DNA of 64,000 nucleotides from Verrucomicrobiales bacterium (GCA_028293125.1 JAQGPJ010000049.1:168970-232969), one strand, 5' to 3'; shown: positions 9,348-17,748, numbered from the stretch's first letter. Made by a program: numbers and translations. Notes: generated by a model not told the origin, from the sequence alone.

Positions 9348-10268
9348 TCAGCGGGAGAGCGCGTCCGGCTCCCGGAGTTTGGGAATGAAATCCTCCGGAA
9401 GGGAGCCCTCATCGGAGTCGCCGCCCAGCGGTTCCTCCTCCAAGTGCATGCCCTCCGGGCCCTGGGTGGTGCTGATCACCTCCGCCATCATGTGGGCATA
9501 GCCCTCGGGAGGCGTGCCGATGTGGCCGTCTCCTTCAATGAAAGGCACATGGAAGGGAGTGCCGATGTTCTGCAGCCAAGCGTGGCAGAAGGAATGCAAT
9601 GCTTTTTGGTTGGCCGGTGTCCGGCGGGCACCTTGGAGTTCCTCCTCATCCAGCTCGATTTTGTCCCAGCCGGTGCACTCGCCGGACGGGAAGCAGTCCA
9701 GCCAAAGGCATGGATACTGGCGGCCTTTGGCCACGCCCTTCAGCTGCAGATGGGTGCCCACCATGATGCCGGGATCTGGAAAGGCTGGAAGGCTGAGGAT
9801 GTAGGCCAGTTCGACGCAGAGCAGCATCCGCCGGGGTGTGGCCTCTTTCACCAGGCGGAAGCCAATATCCATACCGGGGCCGATGTAGTCAAACTGCCCG
9901 CCCAACCCGGGAAGCTCCACCTCAAGATTGCCCACCGGAAAACCGGCGGTCCAGCCGGCGCATTTCAAATCCAGCCCCCGGGTGGGGGTGATGATATCCC
10001 GGCGGTAGGCCGCCACTCCTTTGCGGAAGGCATCCACCATCCGAGGCGCATCCCCGGAGGTGGCAAGCCCGGCGGAGAAGACAATTTCGTCGCCGATGGT
10101 TTTCCAGAGGCTCAGCCGGCTTTCGTTCGGACCGAACTTGGGATCCACATAGGCGGGAAGCTGGCGGTAGAACTCCCCGAAAAAATTCTGCCATTCATTG
10201 GCGGAGCAGTTCTGCTTGAACGCAGTGGAGCCCGCCAGATCAGCGCTGAGGAAAAGCCGCAGACTCAC
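9348..10268 (-). CDS. Class III nucleotidyl cyclase-like protein
   Basis: The first ~145 of 306 residues resemble a class III adenylate/guanylate cyclase homology domain. Features include an N-terminal metal site FLSADLAGST (Asp10), a second metal site in WKTIGDEIVFSA (Lys56, Asp60), and YIGPGMDIGFRLV, which lines up with the V-N-x-A-x-R helix of real cyclases (Asp134 in the Asn place, Arg138 kept). The two metal aspartates suggest possible activity; the Asn-to-Asp change is unusual. The C-terminal half has no domain I recognise and ends in an acidic, Pro-rich tail. Its ATG overlaps the stop of the upstream metallopeptidase gene (ATGA), so the two are almost certainly co-translated. No membrane segment is seen. 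Confidence 0.6.
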   Translation of the reverse strand: MSLRLFLSADLAGSTAFKQNCSANEWQNFFGEFYRQLPAYVDPKFGPNESRLSLWKTIGDEIVFSAGLATSGDAPRMVDAFRKGVAAYRRDIITPTRGLDLKCAGWTAGFPVGNLEVELPGLGGQFDYIGPGMDIGFRLVKEATPRRMLLCVELAYILSLPAFPDPGIMVGTHLQLKGVAKGRQYPCLWLDCFPSGECTGWDKIELDEEELQGARRTPANQKALHSFCHAWLQNIGTPFHVPFIEGDGHIGTPPEGYAHMMAEVISTTQGPEGMHLEEEPLGGDSDEGSLPEDFIPKLREPDALSR

Positions 10269-10801
10269 ACCAGCTTCAGAGTTTCCAGCCTCACCTTGGC
10301 GGCCTCCACGGAAACGAGAAACTGACCGGCAAGCCTCAGGGGATCAGCTCCGTAGATTTCGGCGGTCGCGCGGAATTTCTCCTCCGGCATGAGGAATGCC
10401 GCGGCGAACCAGTTGGCCTCCCACTCCAAACGGTTGTTGCTGCCGTCCCGGCCCAGATGCAGGGGGATCCGGCCCTGCCGGGAATGCAGAAAGTAATGGC
10501 CCAGCTCATGCGCGATGGTGAAGCGGTGCCGCAGCGGGCCATCCGACCACATCAGACGAATAGTGAAATCCTGCGGCCCCTCCACTGTGATGGTGCTGTG
10601 GTTGTGCGCCAGCCAATCCTCCCGGGATAGCAGTTCGATCTTTCCGCCCAGCCTTGCCACCAGCGGCTCCATCGAATCCCTCGGCTCATATTTGAGCAGC
10701 TCCGCTGTCTGCACGGCAATGCTCTCCACGACCGATTTCGGCCAATTGCATGCCACAGGCATGGGAGTGGAAGGAGCTTCAATCATGGCGGGGGAAACCA
10801 T
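10265..10801 (-). CDS. ImmA/IrrE-type zinc metallopeptidase
   Basis: The 178-residue protein carries HELGHYFLH, a gluzincin-type HExxH with both histidines, at about 98-106. It is followed by EWEANWFAAAFLMPEEKF at about 126-143, the usual second part of the ImmA/IrrE (DUF955) fold, in which a Glu is the third zinc ligand. Relatives cleave repressors or regulators in response to a signal, for example ImmA on ImmR and IrrE/PprI on DdrO. I chose ATG 10801 because it overlaps the preceding stop as TAATG; a longer form from 10861 is open. No DNA-binding domain is present. The 3' end overlaps the cyclase-like gene by four bases. Confidence 0.8.
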   Translation of the reverse strand: MVSPAMIEAPSTPMPVACNWPKSVVESIAVQTAELLKYEPRDSMEPLVARLGGKIELLSREDWLAHNHSTITVEGPQDFTIRLMWSDGPLRHRFTIAHELGHYFLHSRQGRIPLHLGRDGSNNRLEWEANWFAAAFLMPEEKFRATAEIYGADPLRLAGQFLVSVEAAKVRLETLKLV

Positions 10802-11145
10802 TAAACAGTCAGGACACCGCTGCTGAAAGTCAACTTCTTTCCACTGTGGTCCGGAAGCCATTCGTTGCCAATTACAATACCGGTCCGCAATTCCACATTG
10901 AGGAACTGCTTCGGCGTGTCAGGATATGGCAATCTTATCGTTATGTTGGAGCCTATGCTTGAAGCTGTGCTGGAAATTGTGCTGGGTATCTTCGGAACCG
11001 GTGGCCGGAGGGGATCCGACGGGAGTGACAGCCGGGTCGGCGACTCGGAGTTTGAAAGAGAGGCATCACGTTTTTGGCTGAAATGCGGCATTGTCCTGAC
11101 GGTGCTTGCCATCATTGGCGCTCTGATTTGGGATAAATGATTCAA
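10801..11145 (-). CDS. Possible small leader protein of the peptidase/cyclase unit
   Basis: The frame ends in TAATG, sharing one base with the metallopeptidase start, which suggests translational coupling. Only its last ~43 codons look protein-like (RTGIVIGNEWLPDHSGKKLT); the first two thirds are Ser/Pro-rich and look like the shadow of an opposite-strand frame. A TTG at 10932 would give a 43-residue product. No family is recognised. It competes with the plus-strand membrane protein described at 10952. Confidence 0.35.
   Translation of the reverse strand: MNHLSQIRAPMMASTVRTMPHFSQKRDASLSNSESPTRLSLPSDPLRPPVPKIPSTISSTASSIGSNITIRLPYPDTPKQFLNVELRTGIVIGNEWLPDHSGKKLTFSSGVLTV
10952..11140 (+). CDS. 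Possible small membrane protein
   Basis: A 62-residue frame has an amphipathic or hydrophobic start (MLEAVLEIVLGIFG), a Gly/Asp/Arg-rich linker and a clear transmembrane helix near the end (CGIVLTVLAIIGALIW). This pattern is common for tiny inner-membrane proteins of unknown role. GGAG stands 3 bases before the ATG, and another ATG lies at 10943. It overlaps a minus-strand frame, and both cannot easily have separate promoters. Confidence 0.4.
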   Translation, partial: PMLEAVLEIVLGIFGTGGRRGSDGSDSRVGDSEFEREASRFWLKCGIVLTVLAIIGALIWDK

Positions 11146-11278
11146 CTGAGGCCGGGCAGGGCATCAATCCATCGGCGATGACCGGGAAAAACCGGTTCCA
11201 GCCGGAACCCGCACACTGCTTTCCGCATGCTGCTTTCCAGCCCCTTGAAAGATCCGGGAAGGCCCGGCAGGGTCGGGG

Positions 11279-11944
11279 ATGCGATATTTCATCACTGGTA
11301 CGGACACGGATGCCGGCAAAACCTATGTGACATGCCTGCTGCTGCAGGCGCTGAACGCAGCGGGAAAACCGGCGGTCGGATTCAAGCCCATATGCTGTGG
11401 GGACCGGCGGGATGTGATGCTGCTGCTGGCAGCGGGGGTTTCCGATGACGCCGGACCCGCGCTGGAAGAGATCAATCCGGTGTTCTACCAGCAGCCGCTG
11501 GCGCCGCTGACGGCAGGCTGGATGGCCAATGTGCCCTTTGACCGCGAGGGGATTCTAAAGGCTTGGCAGGCGCTGGAGGCCAAGTATGAGCACATCCTCG
11601 TGGAGGGGGCCGGGGGCTGGGAGGTGCCGGTGACGGAGACGGAGACCATGGGGGATGTGGCGGTGGATTTCGGCCTGCCGGTGCTGGTGGTGGTGAACAA
11701 CCGGCTGGGAGCATTGAACCACACCCTGCTGACCGTCCGCGGCATCCGCGCACGGGGGCTGCGCTGCGCGGGGCTGATCCTGAACTATCCCCACGATGAG
11801 CGGGACAGCGCCAGCATTTCCAACGCGGCGGCCCTGCGCGCCATTTTCCCGGAAATCCCGGTGCTGGAGGTCATGCATGGGGAGACGGAGGTGGATCTGA
11901 CGGAGCTGGAGGATTTGGCGGAGCCCGTCAGCCCCACCGCCTGA
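11279..11944 (+). CDS. bioD: Dethiobiotin synthetase
   Basis: The 221-residue P-loop enzyme makes dethiobiotin from diaminopelargonic acid, CO2 and ATP. It shows GTDTDAGKTYV (residues 7-17, nucleotide loop with the DTDAGKT signature), GFKPICCG with the substrate-binding lysine, VEGAGGWEVPV, and VVVNNRLGALNHTLLT, which corresponds to the conserved GclNH segment. No other biotin gene is near. The ATG follows GGTCGGGG closely, so translation may use a weak Shine-Dalgarno. A short hairpin (CAGCC/GGCTG) follows the stop without a T-run. Confidence 0.93.
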   Translation: MRYFITGTDTDAGKTYVTCLLLQALNAAGKPAVGFKPICCGDRRDVMLLLAAGVSDDAGPALEEINPVFYQQPLAPLTAGWMANVPFDREGILKAWQALEAKYEHILVEGAGGWEVPVTETETMGDVAVDFGLPVLVVVNNRLGALNHTLLTVRGIRARGLRCAGLILNYPHDERDSASISNAAALRAIFPEIPVLEVMHGETEVDLTELEDLAEPVSPTA

Positions 11945-12019
11945 CAGCCATTTGAAGGCTGGTAAATTCAAGCCGCCGGTCTCTGCCCCGCGGGTTTTAC
12001 CCATTTGTTTTGATATCCC

Positions 12020-12544
12020 ATGATGCAGCCGGAAGACTTTCCTTTCCCTCAGCCGCCGGACAGTCCGCCGATTGACCTGCACAGCGATGCCCATTTCATG
12101 CGGGAGGCGCTGCGCATGGCCCGGAGGGCGTATCAGAAGGAGGAGGTGCCGGTGGGTGCGGTGATCGTGCGGGCGGGGGAAATCATCGCCCGGTCATGGA
12201 ATCAGGTGGAGACCCTGAAGGATGCCACCGCCCACGCCGAGATGCTGGCCCTGACGCAGGCGGAGATCGTGGTGGAGGACTGGCGCCTGACAGACTGCGA
12301 TCTCTATGTGACCAAGGAGCCATGCCCCATGTGCGCGGGGGCCATCGTTCATTGCCGTATCCGCAGGGTGGTGTTTGGCTGTCCCGATGCCAAAAGCGGA
12401 GCCGCAGGCGGTTTCATCAACCTGCTCCAGACACCGAATCTGAACCACCGCAGCGAAGTGGTGCAGGGCGTGCTGGGCGGGGAATGCCTGGCGCTGCTGC
12501 AGTCCTTCTTTGCCGCGCGCCGGGCGGCGAAAAAGGAGGTATAA
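12020..12544 (+). CDS. tadA: tRNA-specific adenosine-34 deaminase
   Basis: This cytidine-deaminase-fold zinc enzyme converts A34 to inosine in tRNA-Arg(ACG). The zinc site is complete: HAE at 72-74 (His72, catalytic Glu74) and PCPMCAGA with Cys102 and Cys105. The product is 174 residues. The first ~25 residues are Pro-rich and lie before the domain, so ATG 12020 or 12023 both fit; an ATG at 12098 would be the shortest workable start. The leader is pyrimidine-rich without a ribosome binding site. A dispersed repeat lies just downstream. Confidence 0.92.
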   Translation: MMQPEDFPFPQPPDSPPIDLHSDAHFMREALRMARRAYQKEEVPVGAVIVRAGEIIARSWNQVETLKDATAHAEMLALTQAEIVVEDWRLTDCDLYVTKEPCPMCAGAIVHCRIRRVVFGCPDAKSGAAGGFINLLQTPNLNHRSEVVQGVLGGECLALLQSFFAARRAAKKEV

Positions 12545-12597
12545 CCATGCCCTTCAGACAGCGTCGCGACGTCCGGCGACTCAATTCCCCGTTAAGA

Positions 12598-12681
12598 AGT
12601 CTCCGCAGAACAAACTGCCTGATTTTGAGTCATTTTTCCGGGAAAATTTGAGGGAAAGTTCCGCAATTTATTTTCCAGAGG
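12598..12681 (+). repeat. Dispersed repeat, copy 2
   Basis: This copy aligns gap-free with the minus strand of 3746-3827: the block GCAGAACAAACTGCCTGATT is exact, and a downstream GAGGGAAA plus TTTATTTT is also shared. The right arm has diverged, so the palindrome is weaker than in copy 1. The open frame reads QNKLPDF near its start and AIYF near its end, similar to the peptide from copy 1 (QNKLPDL, AVYF). Confidence 0.7.
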
Positions 12682-12702
12682 ATAAGCTGGAAATTATATA
12701 AT
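12673..12702 (+). promoter_or_regulatory. Probable promoter of the DUF2167 gene
   Basis: A perfect TATAAT at 12697-12702 lies 45 bases before the ATG. The -35 is weak (TTCCAG, 12673-12678). Part of the promoter is contributed by the dispersed repeat. Confidence 0.4.
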
Positions 12703-12746
12703 TCGGCTTTGACTGAGGACCGTGTTCACAGGATTAGCGCACCGTC

Positions 12747-13736
12747 ATGAAAATCCTGTTATTCCCGGCGTTCTGCCTTCTCTCCGCCTCCACTTTTTTA
12801 AATGCCCAAAAAACCTCGGATGCGCCGGCAGTGGAGCAGACGGCGGCTCCGGAGGCCGGATCCGCAAAGGATGAAGCCCCAGCGGTGGAGTCCTCCGCGG
12901 ACAGTTTGGAGAAGGAGCAGCAGGCGGCAGTAGATAAGTTCCTGAAATCTTTGCACTTCATGACCGGCACCCAGACGCTGGCAAATGGTGCCGTGACCTT
13001 GGATCTGCCTGAGGGATTCCGCTTTCTGAACGGGAATGACGCCCGCCGGGTTCTGGTGAACCTGTGGGGCAATCCTCCGGAAACCGCTGCCGGTGCTCTG
13101 GGGATGATTGTGCCTCCGGGCGGCGAATTGATAGATGATGAATCCTGGGCCGTGATCGTGAGTTACGATAAGAGCGGCTATGTGTCGGACGGGGATGCTG
13201 CGGAAATGGATTATCAGGACCTTCTAAAAAAAATGAAAGAAGGGGATGAGGCGGATAACCAGGAGCGGAAAAAAGCGGGTTATACCGCCATGACCCTGAA
13301 AGGCTGGGCCTTGCCTCCCCACTATGACCATGACACCAAAGTGCTGCACTGGGCCAAGGAACTGGAGGTGGAGGGCAGTCCGGAGAATACCCTGAACTAT
13401 GATGTGCGGGTGCTGGGCCGGAGGGGAGTGGTCTCCCTGAACTGCGTGGCCGGCATGGCGCAGCTGGAGAAAGTGAAAAGCCACACCCCTGAGCTGGTCT
13501 CCATGACCAAATTCAATTCCGGCCACGCCTACGATGATTTCGATCCGAAGACGGATGAAAAAGCGGCCTATGGCATTGCGGGCCTGATCGCCGGCACTGC
13601 CATTGCGGCGAAGACTGGACTCTTCAAAGGCATCTGGCTGGCGATTCTGGCAGGGAAAAAATTTATTCTGCTCGGCGTCTTGGCGGTGGGAGGGCTTCTC
13701 AAAAAGCTCTTCAGCCGGCGCGGGGAGCAGGCCTGA
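12747..13736 (+). CDS. DUF2167 family membrane protein
   Basis: The 329-residue protein starts with a signal peptide (about 1-20, ending LNAQ), then an Ala/Glu-rich spacer and coiled segment. The long conserved DUF2167 region follows, recognisable by LDLPEGFRFL, VNLWGNPPE, MIVPPGG, YVSDGDAAEMDY, GWALPPHYD, LHWAKEL, LNYDVRVLGRRGVVSLN and the final YGIAGLIAGT. One or two transmembrane helices sit near the C-terminus (about 270-320) before a short basic tail. The family is widespread in Gram-negative bacteria and has no established function. It converges on the ABC transporter gene. Confidence 0.85.
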   Translation: MKILLFPAFCLLSASTFLNAQKTSDAPAVEQTAAPEAGSAKDEAPAVESSADSLEKEQQAAVDKFLKSLHFMTGTQTLANGAVTLDLPEGFRFLNGNDARRVLVNLWGNPPETAAGALGMIVPPGGELIDDESWAVIVSYDKSGYVSDGDAAEMDYQDLLKKMKEGDEADNQERKKAGYTAMTLKGWALPPHYDHDTKVLHWAKELEVEGSPENTLNYDVRVLGRRGVVSLNCVAGMAQLEKVKSHTPELVSMTKFNSGHAYDDFDPKTDEKAAYGIAGLIAGTAIAAKTGLFKGIWLAILAGKKFILLGVLAVGGLLKKLFSRRGEQA

Positions 13737-13795
13737 AGGAGGGCCGTGCCTCCGTGCTTTAAAGCTGGAGTCACGAAGCCGGCTGCCCCCGCTCC

Positions 13796-15541
13796 TCAAT
13801 GGAGCAGGGGTTCCTGATCCTCCAAAGCCATCAGGGAGGTGCGGCAAAGGCTGGCGTAGCGGCCATTCTGCCGGATCAGCTGATCGTGGGTGCCCTGCTC
13901 CACGATCTGGCCCAGATTAAGCACATAGATCCGGTCGGCGTGGCGCACAGTGCTCAGGCGGTGGGCGATGACAAAGGTGGTGCGGTCGGCCATCAGGCGC
14001 TCCAGAGCCTCCTGGATCAGCCGCTCAGTCTCCGTGTCCACGCTGGCGGTAGCCTCGTCCAGAAGAAGAATGGGAGGATTCTTCAGCAGGGCGCGGGCGA
14101 TGGAAATACGCTGTTTTTCCCCGACGCTGAGGCGCACGCCGCGCTCGCCGACCTGGGTGTCGAGCCCCTCCGGCAGCCGGCGGGTGAAGTCGGCGGCATT
14201 GGCGGCGGTGAGGACCCGCCAGAGATCGTCATCGGTGGCCCCGCGGTGGGCGATGAGCAGGTTCTCCCGGATCGTGCCGTTGAAAAGAAAGCTCTCCTGC
14301 GTGACATAGCCGATGGCGGCCCGGAGGCTTTCCTTGCTGACATGACGGATGGACTGGCCATCGATGCGGATATCGCCCCCGTCATACTCATAAAAGCGGG
14401 TCAGCAGATTGATGATGGTGGATTTGCCGGCTCCCGTGGGACCGACCAAGGCCACCGCCTGTCCAGGCAGGGCCTCCAAGCTGACTCCGGCGAGGGTGGC
14501 GGACTTGCCGGAGTAGGTGAAGCGCACATCCTCGAAGGTGACATGTCCTTTGGTCAGGCGAAGCGGCTCCCCATCATTGGCATTGGCCTCAGGCTGGGCC
14601 TCCAGAATGCCGAACACCCGGTCAGCGGCGGCGCGTCCGGCTTGGATAATCTGGTTCAGCTGATGAAGACGTCCGGTGGGCTCCAGAAAATAGGGCATGA
14701 GGAAGAGAAAGCCCATGAACTCCCCTTTGCTGAGATGTCCGGCCAGAACCTCCCGACCACCAAAAAGCAGCACCAGCACGATGCCCATGGCACCGATAAA
14801 GTTCATGGACGGGTTGTAAACCGACCATACGCGCATCACCCGGAGGGTGGCGGCGCGGAGACGGTGGCTGAAATCATTGAAGCGGCCAAGCTGGGGGCGC
14901 TCCATGTGGTAGGCCTTGATCTGCCGGATGCCGCTGATGTTGTCATGCAGCATGGAGTTCATCTCGCTGGTGGACTGGCGCACCGCCTTATAGCGGCTTT
15001 TGGCCGAAAAGCTGTACCAGGCCGCTCCCGCGATCAGAAAGGGAATGGGGCTCATGGCGATCAGTGTCAGCTGCGGACTGTGGAAATACATCCAGGCACC
15101 GACCACGGCGATCTGCAGAACCGCGACCAGCCCCTGCTCCACGCCGTCGATCAGCACCCGTTCCATGGCGTTCACATCCTCCGCCACCGTGGTCATCAGG
15201 TCACCGGTGGGCTTGTTGTCAAACCAGTTGAGGGGCAGCGTCTGCAGGCGCTCATAGAGGTCGCTGCGGATATCGCAGATCACGCGCTGCTCGAGGCTGT
15301 TGTTCAGATTGATGCGCAGGGAGTTCAGCAGATCCTTGGCGAAATAGGCGGCGGTGGCCAGCAGCACCCACGGCAGCAGTTTGTCAGGCTGGTTTTTCTC
15401 AATGACCTCATCAATCACCGACTTGATGGCGTTTGGGGAGACAATCACCAGCAGGGTGCCAAGGACGGCACAGGAGATCTGGCCAAAGGCCATCAGGGGG
15501 TAACGACGGAGCCAAGGGAGGACTCGGAGGATGGTTTTCAT
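13796..15541 (-). CDS. ABC exporter, fused permease and ATPase (MsbA/lipid exporter type)
   Basis: The half-transporter of 581 residues has an ABC transmembrane domain with about six helices (residues 15-310) and a C-terminal ATPase. Walker A is GPTGAGKS at 367-374, the signature is LSVGEKQR at 471-478, and Walker B is ILLLDEATAS with Asp495 and Glu496, followed by a switch His in IAHRLST. The signature departs from LSGGQ (Val and Glu-Lys substitutions) but keeps the key Ser and Gly. It should work as a homodimer in the inner membrane; MsbA-like proteins flip lipid A core, but others export drugs or peptides, and no neighbour decides this. Confidence 0.88.
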   Translation of the reverse strand: MKTILRVLPWLRRYPLMAFGQISCAVLGTLLVIVSPNAIKSVIDEVIEKNQPDKLLPWVLLATAAYFAKDLLNSLRINLNNSLEQRVICDIRSDLYERLQTLPLNWFDNKPTGDLMTTVAEDVNAMERVLIDGVEQGLVAVLQIAVVGAWMYFHSPQLTLIAMSPIPFLIAGAAWYSFSAKSRYKAVRQSTSEMNSMLHDNISGIRQIKAYHMERPQLGRFNDFSHRLRAATLRVMRVWSVYNPSMNFIGAMGIVLVLLFGGREVLAGHLSKGEFMGFLFLMPYFLEPTGRLHQLNQIIQAGRAAADRVFGILEAQPEANANDGEPLRLTKGHVTFEDVRFTYSGKSATLAGVSLEALPGQAVALVGPTGAGKSTIINLLTRFYEYDGGDIRIDGQSIRHVSKESLRAAIGYVTQESFLFNGTIRENLLIAHRGATDDDLWRVLTAANAADFTRRLPEGLDTQVGERGVRLSVGEKQRISIARALLKNPPILLLDEATASVDTETERLIQEALERLMADRTTFVIAHRLSTVRHADRIYVLNLGQIVEQGTHDQLIRQNGRYASLCRTSLMALEDQEPLLH

Positions 15542-15818
15542 TAAGAGGGGATGCCGGGAGCTTGAGGGAAAGACGGCAGAAACGCCGTGTCCGCTTCCGG
15601 ATGCAACGGATTATGAAACGCCTGCCAGGCACCGCAGGGCTGGGCTGGGCGGAAAATTCCCCGCCACTGCGTGAAGGGAGCCAAGAAGCCTGTCCGGGCA
15701 TTGTTTTATGCGGTTGAAAGTAAGGACAGGGGAGTGACTGGAATAAGGAAGGAGCTGCGGCCGCCCCCTGGCACAGGGCGTGACGGGGAAAGCGTGCCTC
15801 CGGACTGGAGGCCTTGTC

Positions 15819-16577
15819 ATGTTCCGTTTTCTCAAACGCCTGCTGCGCTGGGGGATTTTATCCCTTCTGGCCGGCGTGCTGACGCTGGTTCTCTTTAATG
15901 TCTGGCTGGTGAGGCGCAGCTCCGCGCGCGTCACTCCGGACTCCGCTGCCGTGCCCCGCGCCCCGGTGGCGCTGGTCATGGGCACCAGCCGCCGCTTGGA
16001 CAATGGCCAGATTAATCCCTACTGGAAGAGCCGCATGGATGCGACCGCCACCCTGTATTTGGCTGGGCGGGTGGAGAAGATCCTGGTCAGCGGAAGCCAC
16101 ACCAGCGCCTACTATAACGAGCCGCGCGACATGCGCGAGGGCCTGATGCAGCGGGGGGTGCCGGCCTCTGTGATCACGATGGATGCCTCCGGGCTGCGCA
16201 CTCTTGATTCCGTGATCCGGGCCCACAAGATTTTCGGCGTCACCGACTGCGTGATCGTCACCGACGATTATCATCTGCCCCGCTCCCTCTGGCTGGCGGA
16301 CCGCCGGGGGCTAAAGGCCACCGGTTTTCACGGACCGCCGGTCCCGTGGCGGACTTCTGTCTGGATGTGGGGCCGAGAATGGCTGGCCAGAGTCAATGCG
16401 GCCTTGGACGAGTGGGTGCTGAATACCAGAGCCGCCCACTACGGGGAGCCCAGGACTCTGGACGGGGGTGGCAAGCCCGCTGCGAAAAGGATATCACATT
16501 CCGGAAAGCCGGAAGCAGGGCATGAAATTTCCCTGCTTCCTATTATTCTCCGGCCAGAGGAGAGAAACAGACGCTGA
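15819..16577 (+). CDS. SanA/YdcF-like DUF218 membrane-anchored protein
   Basis: The start at 15819 is supported by GGAGG at 15807-15811, seven bases ahead. The 252-residue product has one N-terminal transmembrane helix (about 10-30). A DUF218 domain of SanA type follows: APVALVMGTSR, YWKSRMDATATLYLAG, KILVSGSH, MREGLMQRGVP, TLDSVIRAHKIFG and VIVTDDYHLPRSLWLA. SanA-like proteins affect envelope permeability to vancomycin in enterics; the biochemistry is unknown. About 45 residues after the conserved core form a polar extension I do not recognise. Confidence 0.82.
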   Translation: MFRFLKRLLRWGILSLLAGVLTLVLFNVWLVRRSSARVTPDSAAVPRAPVALVMGTSRRLDNGQINPYWKSRMDATATLYLAGRVEKILVSGSHTSAYYNEPRDMREGLMQRGVPASVITMDASGLRTLDSVIRAHKIFGVTDCVIVTDDYHLPRSLWLADRRGLKATGFHGPPVPWRTSVWMWGREWLARVNAALDEWVLNTRAAHYGEPRTLDGGGKPAAKRISHSGKPEAGHEISLLPIILRPEERNRR

Positions 16578-17337
16578 AAGCCTGCCGGGGAATCAGGATG
16601 GTCTTTTCATCAGCCAGCCAGTCCGGGATAATGACCAAGCGCTATACTGGGGCGGCAGCATGGAGTGCAAAAATAGAGCGCGAAAAATGGTAAGCTCTTT
16701 GTTTTCCCCGCAATTTTTTTGGAGGAAATGAGCATTTCTTAAGAGATTCAACCTGTTCTATAAAACTTTCAGCAGTGACTTTTTAAAATTTCCATCAAAA
16801 GGACAGTTGGAATTTTTAATAAAACCGGTCACTTATTTGGGGGCTGCTACTGTGACGCTAAGAGTTTGAACACCCTTGGACACGTGCTTTAAAAATAAAG
16901 AGGCATCCTTTTTTCTGCCCATCGGGCGCGGGCAACTAAAAACAATCATCATTTTTCATTTCCACTCGCGGTGTGGAGGGCACTTTATTGGGAAAAGCTT
17001 GGGATTTCTTCTTAACGATGACCGTTGAGGTCAGGATGGGGCCTTTTGTGGAAAGCTTCCACTCTGCAGAAAAAGTTAAAAAGTTAATGAAATTTTGGTT
17101 AAATTTATCCGGGCAGGTTTTATGTCGCATCCAGAATGCAGGGCGGCTTGAGGCGCAGCCATGCGTCCGCATCTGCAAAAGCTCCAGAACATCCAGAGGC
17201 AAAAAGAGAAATCTTTAAGGAACATCCTTCGCCAAGGCAGGCTCTACGAGCCAAAAAAGAGGGAAACCGAACGGTTTCCCTCTTTGATTGGTGATGGTTG
17301 AAGCCTTAGAGCTTCCGTTGCAATAGCAGTGTGACGG
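16578..17337. other. AT-rich intergenic region
   Basis: About 680 bases before the terminator are visibly poorer in GC than the surrounding genes. Only short open frames occur (for example 16973-17218 on plus and 16936-17202 on minus), with no domain, signal peptide or ribosome binding site. A palindrome GTGGAAAGCTTCCAC lies near 17048. The composition hints at decayed or acquired sequence. Confidence 0.5.
17253..17285 (-). terminator. Intrinsic terminator of the basic coiled-coil gene
   Basis: A perfect 13-bp stem (AAAGAGGGAAACC / GGTTTCCCTCTTT, loop GAAC) stands 53 bases beyond the stop of the minus-strand gene. The A-run at 17253-17258 gives a T-run on the minus strand. Confidence 0.85.
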
Positions 17338-17748
17338 CTATTTCAGCGTGTAACGTGTCCACTTGCCTGAACCGGTCTTGGTGAAGTTTTCATCCATGAC
17401 CTTGATGGCGCGTAGGTAGAAGACGCCGGACTGCATGGCGGCAGCACGGGCGGAGATGCCTTCCTCACCGGCGGCGGAGACAACACGGCGGAGACGCTCA
17501 ATGACGTCTTCCTCGCTGAGGCGCTTGCCCCGGCCGCCCTTGCGGCGGGTGGTGGCGGCCTCCGCAGTGGCCAATTGGGGAACGAGATCGGCGACCCAGC
17601 CTTTGCTGTCACTCTTAACGGGGCGTGTGCCGTTGATATCGGACTGCAGTCTGTTCATCTCGTCCTGAAGCTGGGTCATTTTTTTGCGGCGCAGGGTGGT
17701 AAGTTCCCGCTCCAGCTCAACAATGCGGCGATCCAGAATGTCGGACAT
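17338..17748 (-). CDS. Small basic protein with N-terminal coiled coil and winged-helix-like C-terminus
   Basis: No family is recognised. The 136-residue product begins with a strongly charged helix likely to form a coiled coil (RRIVELERELTTLRRKK to about residue 40). A basic linker (TTRRKGGRGKRLSEEDV) follows, then a compact helical region ending in FTKTGSGKWTRYTLK, which resembles the last helix and wing of a winged-helix DNA-binding fold. The layout, dimerising coil plus basic DNA-binding part, recalls small nucleoid proteins such as H-NS, but there is no sequence motif to prove it. A strong intrinsic terminator follows. No Shine-Dalgarno precedes the ATG. Confidence 0.6.
   Translation of the reverse strand: MSDILDRRIVELERELTTLRRKKMTQLQDEMNRLQSDINGTRPVKSDSKGWVADLVPQLATAEAATTRRKGGRGKRLSEEDVIERLRRVVSAAGEEGISARAAAMQSGVFYLRAIKVMDENFTKTGSGKWTRYTLK

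Noticed and set aside
13799..15544. A plus-strand 581-codon frame antisense to the ABC exporter
   Set aside because: It mirrors the ABC gene codon for codon and lacks any recognised motif.
16936..17218. Short overlapping open frames in the AT-rich gap
   Set aside because: No ribosome binding site, no domain, and stop-free length expected by chance.
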